Source: Lachnospiraceae bacterium
GTDB lineage: Bacteria > Bacillota > Clostridia > Lachnospirales > Lachnospiraceae
Length of the DNA: 64,000 nucleotides
Reading direction: 5' to 3'
NCBI GenBank assembly: GCA_021203145.1
Contig: JAJQBS010000030.1
Span: 26,624-90,623, forward strand
Numbering within the stretch: position 1 is the stretch's first letter; the number at the start of each line of letters is the position of its first letter. Of the stretch, positions 17,330-26,270 are shown one piece after another. Under the pieces are notes generated by a model, which saw only the letters and a program-made list of their open reading frames with translations, was not told where the DNA came from and ran no database searches. The position numbers were made by a program, and so were the translations under genes.

Positions 17330-18316
17330 TCAATTTCTGCGCGGTTTGCCGGACTTCCCTTCTTTATGATCCAGCTCCTCCAGCTCCCGAAGCTCCTTTT
17401 CCTCCTCGGACTGGGCGTCAGCCGCATGGCTATGAGAATTCCCATTTCCACTCCCTTTTTCCCGGTTTTTATGGCTGTTTTTCTGCGGTTTTTCGCGCCG
17501 GCGCCGCGGATGGAACTGCAGATCCGCCACATCAAACTCTTCCAGCTCTTTTTCTTCACCCTCTTCGAAGATCACCTTCACGCGCTGGCGCAGGACGTTG
17601 ACGCTCTGCACATTGCCCTTGCGGCCATCTGTCGTAGTGACAGTATCTCCCTGGCTCGGCAGACGGCTGTTGAGGTATTCATAGGTCTCCTCCTCATTTT
17701 TCAGGCAGCACATCAGCCGCCCGCAGATTCCCGAGATCTTGGTCGGATTCAGCGAGAGATTCTGCTCCTTCGCCATCCGGATAGAAACCGGCTCGAATTC
17801 GGGCAGGTAGGAATGGCAGCAAAGCACGCGGCCGCAGGTACCAATACCGCCCAGCAGCCTGGTCTCATCTCGCACCCCGACCTGGCGCAGCTCAATCCGT
17901 GTGCGGAATACGCTCGCCAGGTCTTTGACCAGCTCCCGGAAGTCAATGCGCCCATCCGCGGTAAAGTAAAACAGGATTTTATTATTGTCAAAGGTATATT
18001 CTGCGTCGATCAGCTTCATTTCGAGACCGTGCTTCTGAATCTTCTCGCGGCAGACGCGCATCGCTTCCTTTTCCCTCTCGTGATTGCGCCGCGCCCGCGC
18101 GTCATCCTCCTCCGTCGCGATGCGGATGACTTCTTTGAGCGGCTGGACGACCTTGTCGTCCTCCACCTCGCGCACGCCGCCTACCGCCGTACCGTATTCG
18201 ATCCCGCGGGCAGTCTCCACGATCACATGTCCGCCCGATTTGATTTCATACGATTTCGGGTCAAAATAATAGACCTTGCCCGCATCTCTGAACCTGACTC
18301 CTATAATTTTTATCAT
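17330..18316 (-). CDS. ricT: PSP1-domain protein RicT (YaaT)
   Basis: 328 residues. The PSP1 domain has the conserved cysteine pairs CGRVLCC and CGRLMCC, ligands of the Fe-S cluster in the RicA-RicF-RicT complex that guides RNase Y in Bacillus. The start VRFRDAGKVYYFDPKSYEIKSGGHVIVET is typical. The last about 55 residues are a charged extension (RRRREKPQKNSHKN and following), longer than in most homologues and likely disordered. Between holB and trmN6 in the conserved operon; a palindrome copy lies 55 bp upstream of AAGGAGA and the ATG. Confidence 0.92.
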   Translation of the reverse strand: MIKIIGVRFRDAGKVYYFDPKSYEIKSGGHVIVETARGIEYGTAVGGVREVEDDKVVQPLKEVIRIATEEDDARARRNHEREKEAMRVCREKIQKHGLEMKLIDAEYTFDNNKILFYFTADGRIDFRELVKDLASVFRTRIELRQVGVRDETRLLGGIGTCGRVLCCHSYLPEFEPVSIRMAKEQNLSLNPTKISGICGRLMCCLKNEEETYEYLNSRLPSQGDTVTTTDGRKGNVQSVNVLRQRVKVIFEEGEEKELEEFDVADLQFHPRRRREKPQKNSHKNREKGSGNGNSHSHAADAQSEEEKELRELEELDHKEGKSGKPRRN

Positions 18317-18370
18317 AAATCTAATTCTCCTTAGCCCGGAAAACCCGGTGTATGCATGCTTTCAGGAATT

Positions 18371-18397
18371 TATAGTAATCGGCTTTAGTCGTTTTAC
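18371..18397 (-). promoter_or_regulatory. Promoter-proximal palindrome, copy 3
   Basis: Minus strand: GTAAAACGA, seven bases, CGATTAC, TATAAA. It lies between holB and ricT, so ricT-trmN6-rsmI may have a promoter separate from holB. Confidence 0.55.
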
Positions 18398-18403
18398 ACC
18401 CTT

Positions 18404-19504
18404 TCATGTGTGTATGTTCTCCTTAATCACCATAAACAGAAGCTCCATCGTGAGGTCAAAATTCACATTCACGCTCAGGCGGGTCTTGGCTGTTTCGATC
18501 GCCTTCATGACTTCCTCCGCACCCTCATAGGAGCATCTTCGGACAGTTTCGCGGATGGTCCGGAGCTCGTCCTTAAATATGAGGCCGTCTATATCCTTCG
18601 TCGCCTTATAATAGACCATATCGCGGTACCAGAGCGCGAGGATATCCAGATAATCGCCGATGGAAATCTTGTATTCCTGTACTTCTTTTACGTAATCAAT
18701 GATCGCGCTGATCTCCATCACGCCCGCGTTTCGGATCAGCTTCATCGCTGAATTTTTGATCGCGTTGAAATCCTCAGACGAGGCCAGACGCACTGCCTTT
18801 CCGATGTTCCCCTGCGCGAATGCGGCACAGATGTCCGCCTGGTAATCCGGGATCTGGATCTGCTCCATCAGATAATTCTTTACAACATCGTCCGGCACCG
18901 GCTTTAAATTCAGCGTCACGCACCGGGATCGGATCGTGTCCAGCAGAGCATTCTCATTCGCGGTCAGCAGCAGGACGATCACGTAGGAGGGAGGCTCCTC
19001 GATGGTCTTCAGAATCGCGTTCTGTGCCTGCGGGGTCATCTTTTCCGCATCGGAGATAATGTAAATCTTGTATCTGCCGTTGTATGGACGGATCTGAGCG
19101 TCGCCGACCAGCTGATCCCGCACATCATTCACGCCGATGCTGGCGGGCTTTTCGTGCTGCAGGTAAATAATATCCGGGTGGTTGCCGCTTTCGGCCTGCA
19201 TGCAGGAACGACATTTCCTGCACGGAATGATCTGCTCCGGCCTGGTCTGCCCCATTTGTGCCGGCCGGCCGTCCCGGCATCCTTCCCCGGAGGAAGCTCC
19301 TTCGTCCTCTGGCGGAAGCAGAGCATAGCGCTCATATACCTGCTCACACTGCAGCGTCTGTGCAAACGCCTTCGCGAGCATATTTTTACCCGTCCCCTTT
19401 TCACCGCTGATTATATAGGCATGGCTTACCTTGCCGGAGCGGATCGTCCGCTCCAGATGTGCCACTTCTTTTTTATGTCCCAGAATATCATCAAACCCTG
19501 CCAT
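18404..19504 (-). CDS. holB: DNA polymerase III delta' subunit
   Basis: 366 residues, clamp-loader AAA+ protein. Start MAGFDDILGHKKEVAHLERTI and P-loop-like SGEKGTGKNMLAK (33-45) are typical. Zinc-module cysteines appear in CRKCRSC (about 98-104). The sensor region EKMTPQAQNAILKTIEEPPSYVI fits delta'. An insertion between about 60 and 95 (PPEDEGASSGEGCRDGRP and following) is longer than usual. GGGAGG precedes the ATG. Part of the conserved nucleotide kinase-holB-ricT block. Confidence 0.93.
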   Translation of the reverse strand: MAGFDDILGHKKEVAHLERTIRSGKVSHAYIISGEKGTGKNMLAKAFAQTLQCEQVYERYALLPPEDEGASSGEGCRDGRPAQMGQTRPEQIIPCRKCRSCMQAESGNHPDIIYLQHEKPASIGVNDVRDQLVGDAQIRPYNGRYKIYIISDAEKMTPQAQNAILKTIEEPPSYVIVLLLTANENALLDTIRSRCVTLNLKPVPDDVVKNYLMEQIQIPDYQADICAAFAQGNIGKAVRLASSEDFNAIKNSAMKLIRNAGVMEISAIIDYVKEVQEYKISIGDYLDILALWYRDMVYYKATKDIDGLIFKDELRTIRETVRRCSYEGAEEVMKAIETAKTRLSVNVNFDLTMELLFMVIKENIHT

Positions 19505-19735
19505 CTATGTCCTCCCAGCTTAGAGCCTGACACAAAATAACCTGCGTATCCTGCTCCATCTGCACATGTTATTTTATAACGGTTCCTTATGTCTCAATCC
19601 TCGCCTGGTATCATTGATATCCGTTATTGTAAACGTGAAGTAAGTATAACACATTTCTCTGATTCTGTATCTGATTTTTTGTAAATTCTCTGCACTTTCC
19701 TGAGTGTTTTTACCCCCGGCCGCCTTTCCGGGATC

Positions 19736-19817
19736 GAGCTGCGTCGAGGCTTTCTGAGCTTGCGATTCACGTATCAGGCGGTGCAAGATGGGCATATAAT
19801 TCCGCGACAGATCCTTA
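19736..19817 (+). repeat. 80-bp dispersed intergenic repeat, copy 1
   Basis: Aligns over its whole length with 49342-49422 and with the reverse complement of 41572-41651. Shared blocks are TCAGGCGG and CGCGACAG followed by TCCTTA. It ends on the stop codon of the guanylate-kinase-like gene. The rest of the 19505-19735 spacer shows nothing recognisable. Confidence 0.6.
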
Positions 19818-20405
19818 CAGCATTGAGCGGATATACGCCGCCACCTCGTCCATACAGACCTGCCGGTCCTGGTCGTTTAAAAATCTCCTGCCAATCTGGG
19901 CGCGCGCAATGTTTTCCTCGGAAAAGTCCTCCTGATCCGCCAGATATCTGCGGCACATTTCCGAATAATCCGGAACCGCCTGCTTCCCTTCCCGTTTCAT
20001 AGAGCGCTCCAGGCGCAGCCGGTCTTCCGCCTCAATATATAACGGCACAACACGTTCCTTGCCATAATAATACCGGATCTTTTCATAAGAAACAAGTGTC
20101 CCCAGCCCCAGATAGCTGTGATGCTCCAGATCCACGTCGTCACCGTCCGCCGTAAAATAATACCAGATCCCCTGCACGGTATCATAGGCGCGCAGCTCAA
20201 TCACCTTCCCGGCCTGGCGCATCTGTTCCAGAACCTCTGCCATCACAAAATGATATTGTACCCCATCCGTCTCCTTTGCCCGTATCGGCCTGGTCGTGTA
20301 CATGATAAGCGGGCAAAGCGCCAGATCCTCTCTGGAGAGAAGCTCTTCATAAAGCGTGTCCTTCCCCGTCGCGCTTTTTCCCATAATATAAAAAAGTTTC
20401 CCCAT
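19815..20405 (-). CDS. Guanylate kinase-like nucleotide kinase
   Basis: 196 residues. P-loop MGKSATGKDTLYEELL (8-23) and the guanylate-kinase-type TTRPIRAKETDGVQYHFV (about 42-59). It likely phosphorylates (d)GMP or a related nucleotide. ATG at 20405 follows AGGACAGGAAAC; an upstream ATG lacks a ribosome site. It occupies the place held by thymidylate kinase (tmk) in the Bacillus yaaO-tmk-holB order, between the decarboxylase and holB. It lacks some residues of classical Gmk, so substrate is uncertain. Confidence 0.75.
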   Translation of the reverse strand: MGKLFYIMGKSATGKDTLYEELLSREDLALCPLIMYTTRPIRAKETDGVQYHFVMAEVLEQMRQAGKVIELRAYDTVQGIWYYFTADGDDVDLEHHSYLGLGTLVSYEKIRYYYGKERVVPLYIEAEDRLRLERSMKREGKQAVPDYSEMCRRYLADQEDFSEENIARAQIGRRFLNDQDRQVCMDEVAAYIRSML

Positions 20406-20457
20406 GTTTCCTGTCCTCATATCTGCGCAGTCTCACTTCAGAAACCGTCTGTAATTC

Positions 20458-22332
20458 TCAGTTTCCCATTGCTGCCGCATATCCTGCCTCGTGGAGCTGC
20501 CTTCCTGTATTTTCAACGATGCAGCGCAGCATACGGGCCGAATAATCCTCCATGCCCTGCACCTGCAGTCCCGCCTGGCGGTACTCATCCAACAGCCCGG
20601 GAAATTGCTCCGGGATGCGCTCGCCCGGCACCAAAAGCGGGATTCCCGGCGGATACAGATAGACAAACTCCGCCGCAATCCGCCCGGGAGCATCTTTCAG
20701 CAAAACAGGCTCCCGCGGCATATCATCCGCCTGCGTCATCGTCATCGCTGTTGCCGGAGCTGACAGCACGTCAACGCACTCTGGGGTCTCCGTTCCTCCA
20801 ATCAACCGGAGTTTTTCGCGGGAGGCTGCCTCCCCGCTCCGCCGCCCGTCAATCTCGAGCAGGGCCGCCTCCCTGCCCAGTCGCCCGTCAATCTCGAGCA
20901 GGGCCGCCTCCCCACTCAGTCGCCCGTCAATCTCGAGCAGGGCCGCCTCCCCACTCAGTCGCCCGTCAATCTCGAGCAGAGCCGCCTCCAGTCGGTCGAA
21001 GCCCTCCTGCGTGTCCGCGACAGTCATAATCGCCGTAATATAGGTTTCCGCAGCCATCTCTACTTCCAGATGATAACACTCCCGCAGAATCTGTGCAAGT
21101 GCAGAACCAGTCATTCGTCCACTTTCTGTCTGAACCCGCCCCGTCGATATCAGAATTTTTGATTTGTCATAAGCAAACGCGGCCAGCTCCGGCTCGTCAC
21201 CGATCACAAGGCGCAGCATCCGCATGTTCCCAAGGTGCGTCCGCAGCCCTTCCAGCCGTCTGACAAATGCATCAAACAGCTCCCCGCCGCGCGATTCCAT
21301 CAGCCGCACACACTCATCCATCCCGGCCATCAAGACATAGCTGGGGCTGCTGCTCTGATAGATATCCAGATATTTCCGCAGCCTTTCCCGGTTCGCCCGC
21401 TCTCCTTTCACATGGAGAAGCGCCGTCTGCGTCAGGGACGGCATGGTCTTGTGCAGGCTGTTGACCACAAGATCCGCGCCGCAGGATAAGGCCGATTCCG
21501 GAAAATACGGATGCATGGCAAAATGTGCGCCGTGCGCCTCATCTACAATCAGGATTGCGCCTGCCTCGTGTACCTCCCTGGCGATGGAGCGAATGTCGGA
21601 CACTACGCCATCGTAGGTCGGGGAGGTAATGAAGACGGCCGCGATCCGTTCTTTTTCCGCAATTGTCTCTCCGGTTCTGTCCGAAACTTTCCTGTCGGCC
21701 TGGCTGAGATTCATCGTCGCCGATGTACATCCCCGGTTCTGGTCGTCTATGTTCGCTCCCGGCACCCTGTCTCTGTCCCGGCTATCTGTATTTGCCGCCG
21801 ACACACAATCCCTGGCCTGGCCACCTGTATTCGTTCCCGGTACACAATCCCTGGCCTGGCCGTTTCCACACACTCTCAGCGCATCGCGCACCTGCCGGGA
21901 GCTGATGCTTCCGTACATACCGCGCTCCAGATCTATTTCCGGGTAAAGCCAGCTCACCTGCAGATCATTCAGAAGCGCCGCGTGAAACGCCGCCTTGTGG
22001 CTGTTGCGCGCCATCAGGATCCTGCCGCCGCGCCGCACAGACGCGGAGATCGCCGCCAGGACTCCGCAGGTGCTGCCATTTACGAGAAAATAAGTCTCAT
22101 CCGCCCCATAGAGCCGCGCCGCACGTTGCTGCGCCTCCAGCAGAATTCCCTGCGCGTGGTGCAGATTGTCAAATCCCTCGATCTCCGTAATGTCGATCGA
22201 AAAGGCGTCCCCAAATGAACGCATCTGCCGCTTGTGGCCAGGCATATGGAGCGGATAGGCGTCAGAGGCGGTATATTCCGTTAATAGATCCAGCAAATAT
22301 GTTCCCACGCGTGTCCCTCTTTTCTCATTCAT
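20458..22332 (-). CDS. Orn/Lys/Arg decarboxylase family PLP enzyme
   Basis: About 624 residues, fold-type I PLP decarboxylase like Bacillus YaaO/SpeA. Motifs: YPLHMPGHKR near the N-terminus, NGSTCG, ARNSHKA, IVDEAHGAHF (PLP Asp) and NSLHKTMPSLTQ (PLP Lys). The C-terminal part has YPPGIPLLVPGE. Probable arginine or lysine decarboxylase for polyamine synthesis. Two arrays of four 13-residue repeats are inserted (see 20825-20980 and about 21718-21870), enlarging it over the usual about 480-500 residues. A start at 22398 with GGAGGAG, overlapping the deacetylase stop, is the main alternative. Confidence 0.85.
   Translation of the reverse strand: MNEKRGTRVGTYLLDLLTEYTASDAYPLHMPGHKRQMRSFGDAFSIDITEIEGFDNLHHAQGILLEAQQRAARLYGADETYFLVNGSTCGVLAAISASVRRGGRILMARNSHKAAFHAALLNDLQVSWLYPEIDLERGMYGSISSRQVRDALRVCGNGQARDCVPGTNTGGQARDCVSAANTDSRDRDRVPGANIDDQNRGCTSATMNLSQADRKVSDRTGETIAEKERIAAVFITSPTYDGVVSDIRSIAREVHEAGAILIVDEAHGAHFAMHPYFPESALSCGADLVVNSLHKTMPSLTQTALLHVKGERANRERLRKYLDIYQSSSPSYVLMAGMDECVRLMESRGGELFDAFVRRLEGLRTHLGNMRMLRLVIGDEPELAAFAYDKSKILISTGRVQTESGRMTGSALAQILRECYHLEVEMAAETYITAIMTVADTQEGFDRLEAALLEIDGRLSGEAALLEIDGRLSGEAALLEIDGRLGREAALLEIDGRRSGEAASREKLRLIGGTETPECVDVLSAPATAMTMTQADDMPREPVLLKDAPGRIAAEFVYLYPPGIPLLVPGERIPEQFPGLLDEYRQAGLQVQGMEDYSARMLRCIVENTGRQLHEAGYAAAMGN
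20825..20980 (-). repeat. 39-bp tandem repeat x4 inside the decarboxylase gene
   Basis: Four nearly identical 39-bp units followed by a partial fifth. They encode AALLEIDGRLSGE four times, in frame, between the large PLP domain and the C-terminal domain. Confidence 0.9.
21718..21870 (-). repeat. Degenerate 39-bp tandem repeat x4 inside the decarboxylase gene
   Basis: Four 13-residue units such as GQARDCVPGTNTG, GQARDCVSAANTD and SRDRDRVPGANID, placed between the ARNSHKA and IVDEAHG motifs. The sequence is unrelated to the other array in the gene. Confidence 0.8.
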
Positions 22333-22390
22333 CATTTTGTTCCAATACTGACCAGATACTACGCCATCCGCACAGGCACAGGCGGCTATT

Positions 22391-23317
22391 TCACGCATAC
22401 AGCTCCTCCAGCTTTCCAAAACGGTAGCCCATCTCCTCCCACCTGGTCAGCAGCTCATCAAGAATCGCAGCATTCGTCGAGGAGGTATTGTGCAGCAGCA
22501 CAATCGCCCCCGGGTGAATTCTGCCCAGCAGCTTTTCAAAGGCCTCCTCCTCTGTCGGCTGGTCATCCTGGTACCAGTCCACATACGCGAGGCTCCAGAA
22601 AAAGGTCTTATAGCCCAGCGACTGCGCCATCGACAGATTGCTTTCACTGTACTTGCCCTGCGGCGGGCGGTAGTATTTTGTAAGCTTCTGCCCGGTCGCC
22701 TCGTAAAAAAGCGTCTCCAGCTCCTCAATCTCCGCCTGAAACGACGCCAGGTCCGCAATCGCCGACATATCCGGATGATGTGCCGTATGATTGCCCACCG
22801 TATGTCCTTCTTCCAGCATCTGAACAAGCAACCTGGGATTATCCTGCACAAAATTGCCTACCACAAAAAAGGTCGCGGATACGCCGTGCTTCTTCAATGC
22901 TTCCAGAATCGTCGGCGTGTTGCCATTCTCATAGCCGCAGTCAAAGGTCAGATAAAGAACCTTTTCCTCCGTGTCGGCGGCATAATAAGCGTTATACACC
23001 GCCAGCTCTTCCTTCGTGGCATTCGCCACCGGCGGCTCCCCTTCCTCCTGAAAGCTTAAGCCCCAGCTGCCCTCCGTGGATACCGGAAGGCTCTCCGATA
23101 AGTCCTGATCTCTCAGGGACGCCGCCAGGCGCCCCGCAAAAAAGGCAGCGATAAACAGAACTGCCACCGCCGCCTTTTTCCAGGGAACCCACCTTTTGAT
23201 ATGGGAAATCCTGTTTCTGATTCCAGAAATTTCGCCTTTGATTCTAAAAAATCTGTTACTGATTTTAGGAGTCCCGCTTCTGATTTTAGAAATCTTAGTT
23301 CCGCTTTTAAAAATCAT
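22391..23317 (-). CDS. Polysaccharide deacetylase (PdaA-like, membrane-anchored)
   Basis: 308 residues. A basic N-terminus made of short Ile/Lys/Arg/Ser repeats (1-45) precedes one transmembrane helix (AAVAVLFIAAFFAGRLAA). The NodB-homology domain has TFDCGYENGNT (metal Asp), HTAHHPDMS (metal His pair), RPPQGKY and IVLLHNTSSTNA. The sequence resembles delta-lactam-forming N-acetylmuramic deacetylases of spore cortex (PdaA), but vegetative peptidoglycan deacetylase is also possible. Its last codons overlap a possible start of the decarboxylase gene. Confidence 0.87.
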   Translation of the reverse strand: MIFKSGTKISKIRSGTPKISNRFFRIKGEISGIRNRISHIKRWVPWKKAAVAVLFIAAFFAGRLAASLRDQDLSESLPVSTEGSWGLSFQEEGEPPVANATKEELAVYNAYYAADTEEKVLYLTFDCGYENGNTPTILEALKKHGVSATFFVVGNFVQDNPRLLVQMLEEGHTVGNHTAHHPDMSAIADLASFQAEIEELETLFYEATGQKLTKYYRPPQGKYSESNLSMAQSLGYKTFFWSLAYVDWYQDDQPTEEEAFEKLLGRIHPGAIVLLHNTSSTNAAILDELLTRWEEMGYRFGKLEELYA

Positions 23318-23434
23318 ATTTCAGCCCCGAAACCGTTTTACTGCAATTCTATGCAGACTGCCGGAGCAAATATGATGGTCTGTCATGAATCCTGACAGCA
23401 GCCGGCTATTAGCTATTAACCGCAAACATTAACT

Positions 23435-23514
23435 GTCGGCCACCTGCTGCTGCCCACAAATCACTAAACACTATGTCGGTCACTTGCTGCTGCCCGCAAA
23501 TCGCTAAACACGAT
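23435..23514. repeat. 40-bp tandem repeat x2 after the foldase gene
   Basis: Two 40-bp copies differing at a few positions (core CTGCTGCTGCCC, then CTAAACAC), just past the stop of the foldase gene. The remaining 23318-23434 spacer shows nothing else. Confidence 0.8.
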
Positions 23515-23530
23515 TCGAACCCGCCGGCCA

Positions 23531-24802
23531 CTACTCCGTCTCGGTCTCCGTCTCGGTCTCGTAGAGGATCTCAATCACCGCGTTCTCCTGCAGGAAGTCA
23601 TAAACCTTGTCCAACAGGAAGTAAAGGTTCAGCTCCGACTCAGAATAATACGCTCCCACCTCATCCACAGACTCAAAGCCATAATATTCCGCGTAACGCT
23701 CCAGCCCTTCCTGATACTCCTCCTCGGAAATCTCCATCTCCTCGGTCTCTGCCACTGCCATCAGGATTAACTCCTGCTGGACATTCAGCTGCACAGCAGC
23801 CTCCAGCTCCTCGGTAAACTCGTCCAGCGTTATGCCAAAATAGGCCTCGACAAAATCCTCCATCTCCATCGAAAAGATCGAAGCGTAATACTCATAATAG
23901 CTCGTCCACTCATTCACACTGTAATCCAGAAGCTCCTGCGGGTATGCCGTGATCTCGGATGTCGCCGCAAGCTGCTCATAAATCGCCGACAACACCTCAT
24001 CATCCCATGCAGACTGGAGATCCTCCTCCAGATAGCTGCGGATATACTCCAGATAAGAATCCACATCTGTATATTCCCCGGACGTCGCAGTATTGACCAC
24101 ATCATCCGTAAGCTCCGGCACGCTCATCAGCGAATTTACCGTGACGGTGAACACCACGTCCTGCCCGGCCAGATCCGTGTAGTAATAATCCTCCGGGAAT
24201 GTCAGATCCAGGTCGACGGTCTCGCCGACCTCCACGCCGATCAGGCCTTCCTCAAAGCCGTCGATAAAGCTGCCTGATCCGATCTCGAGCTCGTAATCTC
24301 CGGATCCCCCGTCAAACTCTTCTCCGTCCATCGTGCCAACATAAGTAATGTCCACGGTGTCTCCGTCCTGTACCGTACCTTCCGTCACCCATTCTACCGC
24401 GTCGGAATAGCTGATCAGATCCTCCGCCTCCGCGAGGACATCCTCATCCGTCACCTCAGCCAGCTCTTCCATCTGGACGACAATCCCCTTGTATTCTCCG
24501 AGAACCACGTAATCCAGCGCCACATAGGTCGGACGCTCCGCTTCGGTCTCCGCCTCTGTCTCGGTCTCCGTCTCACCCGTATCCAGATTCGTCACAGTAT
24601 CATCATCCCCAATCGTGACGTCTTCCTCCCCGGTCTCCGTCTCTTCTTCCTCAACCGCGAGCGTAACGATCTCGTCGTCCACCATGGCAGCCTCGTCAAA
24701 CTCGGTCTCCGTCTCCTCCTCCGCCGTCACAGCCATCCCGGATGCGCTGATAGTCAGCGCGCAGACGCACGCCATCGTCAGTAAATAATTTCTTTTTTTC
24801 AT
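23531..24802 (-). CDS. Secreted trigger-factor-like foldase with FKBP domain
   Basis: 423 residues. Signal peptide (cut near MAVTA), then an acidic TETE-rich linker to about 88. An FKBP-type peptidyl-prolyl isomerase domain covers about 145-230 (VQDGDTVDITYVGTMDGEEFDGG and LEIGSGSFIDGFEEGLIGVEVGE). The helical C-terminal domain of trigger factor follows (about 232-412), ending in a TETETETE tail. Cytoplasmic trigger factor lacks a signal peptide, and the ribosome-binding N-terminal domain is missing here, so this is an extracytoplasmic chaperone by inference. Stop TAG. Confidence 0.85.
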   Translation of the reverse strand: MKKRNYLLTMACVCALTISASGMAVTAEEETETEFDEAAMVDDEIVTLAVEEEETETGEEDVTIGDDDTVTNLDTGETETETEAETEAERPTYVALDYVVLGEYKGIVVQMEELAEVTDEDVLAEAEDLISYSDAVEWVTEGTVQDGDTVDITYVGTMDGEEFDGGSGDYELEIGSGSFIDGFEEGLIGVEVGETVDLDLTFPEDYYYTDLAGQDVVFTVTVNSLMSVPELTDDVVNTATSGEYTDVDSYLEYIRSYLEEDLQSAWDDEVLSAIYEQLAATSEITAYPQELLDYSVNEWTSYYEYYASIFSMEMEDFVEAYFGITLDEFTEELEAAVQLNVQQELILMAVAETEEMEISEEEYQEGLERYAEYYGFESVDEVGAYYSESELNLYFLLDKVYDFLQENAVIEILYETETETETE

Positions 24803-24923
24803 GATATAGTATCCTTCCTTTTCGTATCAGATGGCGTCAGTATAACATATCCTGACACTTTTTACAGCAATAATTTCAAGAAATTTGAGCCGTGCAAAAA
24901 ATTTAAGAAAAACCAAAGAATGA

Positions 24924-24952
24924 TTGCAGTTTTTGCCAAAGAATGATAGAAT
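24924..24952 (+). promoter_or_regulatory. Sigma-A promoter of the 25045 gene
   Basis: TTGCAG, 17-bp spacer, TAGAAT. Predicted leader of about 85 nt to the ATG. Confidence 0.6.
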
Positions 24953-25044
24953 GATGGAAAAGCTGCAGAACCGCAGGCGAACAGGCTCTCAGAGACTCTG
25001 CTTCTTTCTGTGGTGTGCAAAATCTCGGACGTGTGGAGGTACTT

Positions 25045-25578
25045 ATGTCAACCTTTCTCAAAGTATTACTGATTATTTTAATTGTGCTGGTGGTGGCGTT
25101 GGTCGTGCTCTATTTTGCCGGCAGGCGGCTGCAGAAAAAGCAGGCCGCGCAGCAGGAGCAGATGGAGGCTGCAAAGCAGACAGTTTCCATGCTGATTATT
25201 GATAAAAAAGTCATGTCGATGAAACAGTCCGGCCTCCCCCAGATGGTGATTGAGCAGACGCCTAAAATGATGCGGCGCTCCAAGCTTCCGATCGTGAAAG
25301 CCAAGGTTGGGCCGCGTGTCATGACCCTGGTCGCGGATTCCAAGATTTTTGACCAGATCCCGGTCAAGCGGGAGATCAAGGCAGTCGTAAGCGGCATCTA
25401 TATTATGGAGATCAAGAGTGTCCGCGGCGGCGCCGTTGAGAAGCCCGCAAAGGGAAAGCCGAAGCTCCGCGAGCGGCTGGCCTCCTTTGTCAACAGGAAA
25501 CAGAAGGAGCTGGACGAGGAGGAGAAAACCCTGAAGGGGCAGAAAACACAGAAAAAAGTGAAAAAGTCCGGCAAATAG
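25045..25578 (+). CDS. Conserved membrane-anchored protein, unknown function
   Basis: 177 residues. One N-terminal transmembrane helix (LKVLLIILIVLVVALVVLYF), a short coiled region with Lys/Gln, then a soluble domain (about 50-130; PKMMRRSKLPIVKAKVGPRVMTLVADSKIF) and a Lys-rich tail. The helix followed by RRLQKK suggests a cytoplasmic domain. I recognise it only as a conserved Lachnospiraceae-type hypothetical. The ATG at 25045 has GGAGG 6 bases upstream; an upstream ATG at 25015 lacks one. Stop TAG, followed by a clear terminator. Confidence 0.75.
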   Translation: MSTFLKVLLIILIVLVVALVVLYFAGRRLQKKQAAQQEQMEAAKQTVSMLIIDKKVMSMKQSGLPQMVIEQTPKMMRRSKLPIVKAKVGPRVMTLVADSKIFDQIPVKREIKAVVSGIYIMEIKSVRGGAVEKPAKGKPKLRERLASFVNRKQKELDEEEKTLKGQKTQKKVKKSGK

Positions 25579-25632
25579 CAGCCATGCAGGAATTATTTAT
25601 TCCTGCCAAAGCCGGATGCAGTCCGATACAAT

Positions 25633-25672
25633 GGGCAGAGGAGATGGACGCTTCTCTGCCCTGTCTGTTTTT
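25633..25672 (+). terminator. Intrinsic terminator
   Basis: Stem GGGCAGAG/CTCTGCCC followed by TGTCTGTTTTT, between convergent genes. A smaller stem GCAGGAA/TTCCTGC lies at about 25586-25606. Confidence 0.75.
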
Positions 25673-25685
25673 GCCCCTGTTCGTG

Positions 25686-26150
25686 TCATACAATATGGAA
25701 CAGTCCGCTGTCCTTCGCCATGATGCGGATTTGCACACGGCTGTCCGAGACGTGCTCGTAATTGAGCTCCAGTGCGTAGTCTACCAGGATTTCGATCAGC
25801 TCGTCACTTTCGGATATCTGCATCCTGCTCACATCGAACCCCGCAAAAATACCCCCGGCAGGCGTCAGGTACCAGCTCTCGTTCTTCGTATTTTCCTCAA
25901 ATATCATTTTGGAATAAAGAGTCCCCCTCCGTATCACCTCCAGGCGATGATCCTGCAGCGTGATACGGCTTTTTATTGCCATCTGGTCTTCCTCCGCCGG
26001 CTCCTCGTATTCTACATAATGTTTTTCATTGCGAAAATAATATCGCCCGGGAGAAATAAGCTCTACCTCATCGTCCTCCTCCGCCTGGGATGATTCCGTA
26101 TCGTTCACATTATGAAGTCCTTTTATGCTGATCAGTACGTCCCTTGTCAT
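25686..26150 (-). CDS. DUF1934 (YwiB-like) beta-barrel protein
   Basis: 154 residues. Start MTRDVLISIKGLHN and the strands VELISPGRYYFRNEKHYVEYEE, ITLQDHRLEVIRRG and NYEHVSDSRVQIRI match the DUF1934/YwiB family, a calycin-like barrel of unknown function. GAGGAT lies 8 bases before the ATG. It is 120 bp downstream of murI on the same strand. Confidence 0.8.
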   Translation of the reverse strand: MTRDVLISIKGLHNVNDTESSQAEEDDEVELISPGRYYFRNEKHYVEYEEPAEEDQMAIKSRITLQDHRLEVIRRGTLYSKMIFEENTKNESWYLTPAGGIFAGFDVSRMQISESDELIEILVDYALELNYEHVSDSRVQIRIMAKDSGLFHIV

Positions 26151-26270
26151 ATGAAAATATCCTCGTTCCTTTTCTCTCATCGGCTGGTCTTTCCGCTTTT
26201 TCTTATTGAGGCCGCACAGCATCACTACGCAGATCTGTGTTTTCGGACCGCAGCCGCCATCGGTTTTCAG

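Noticed and set aside
16928..18334. Long plus-strand reading frame of about 468 codons
   Set aside because: It lies antisense to ricT and trmN6, whose motifs, ribosome sites and operon order are clear.
19574..19795. Small protein gene of about 73 codons
   Set aside because: It coincides with the 80-bp dispersed repeat and has no ribosome site or recognisable product.
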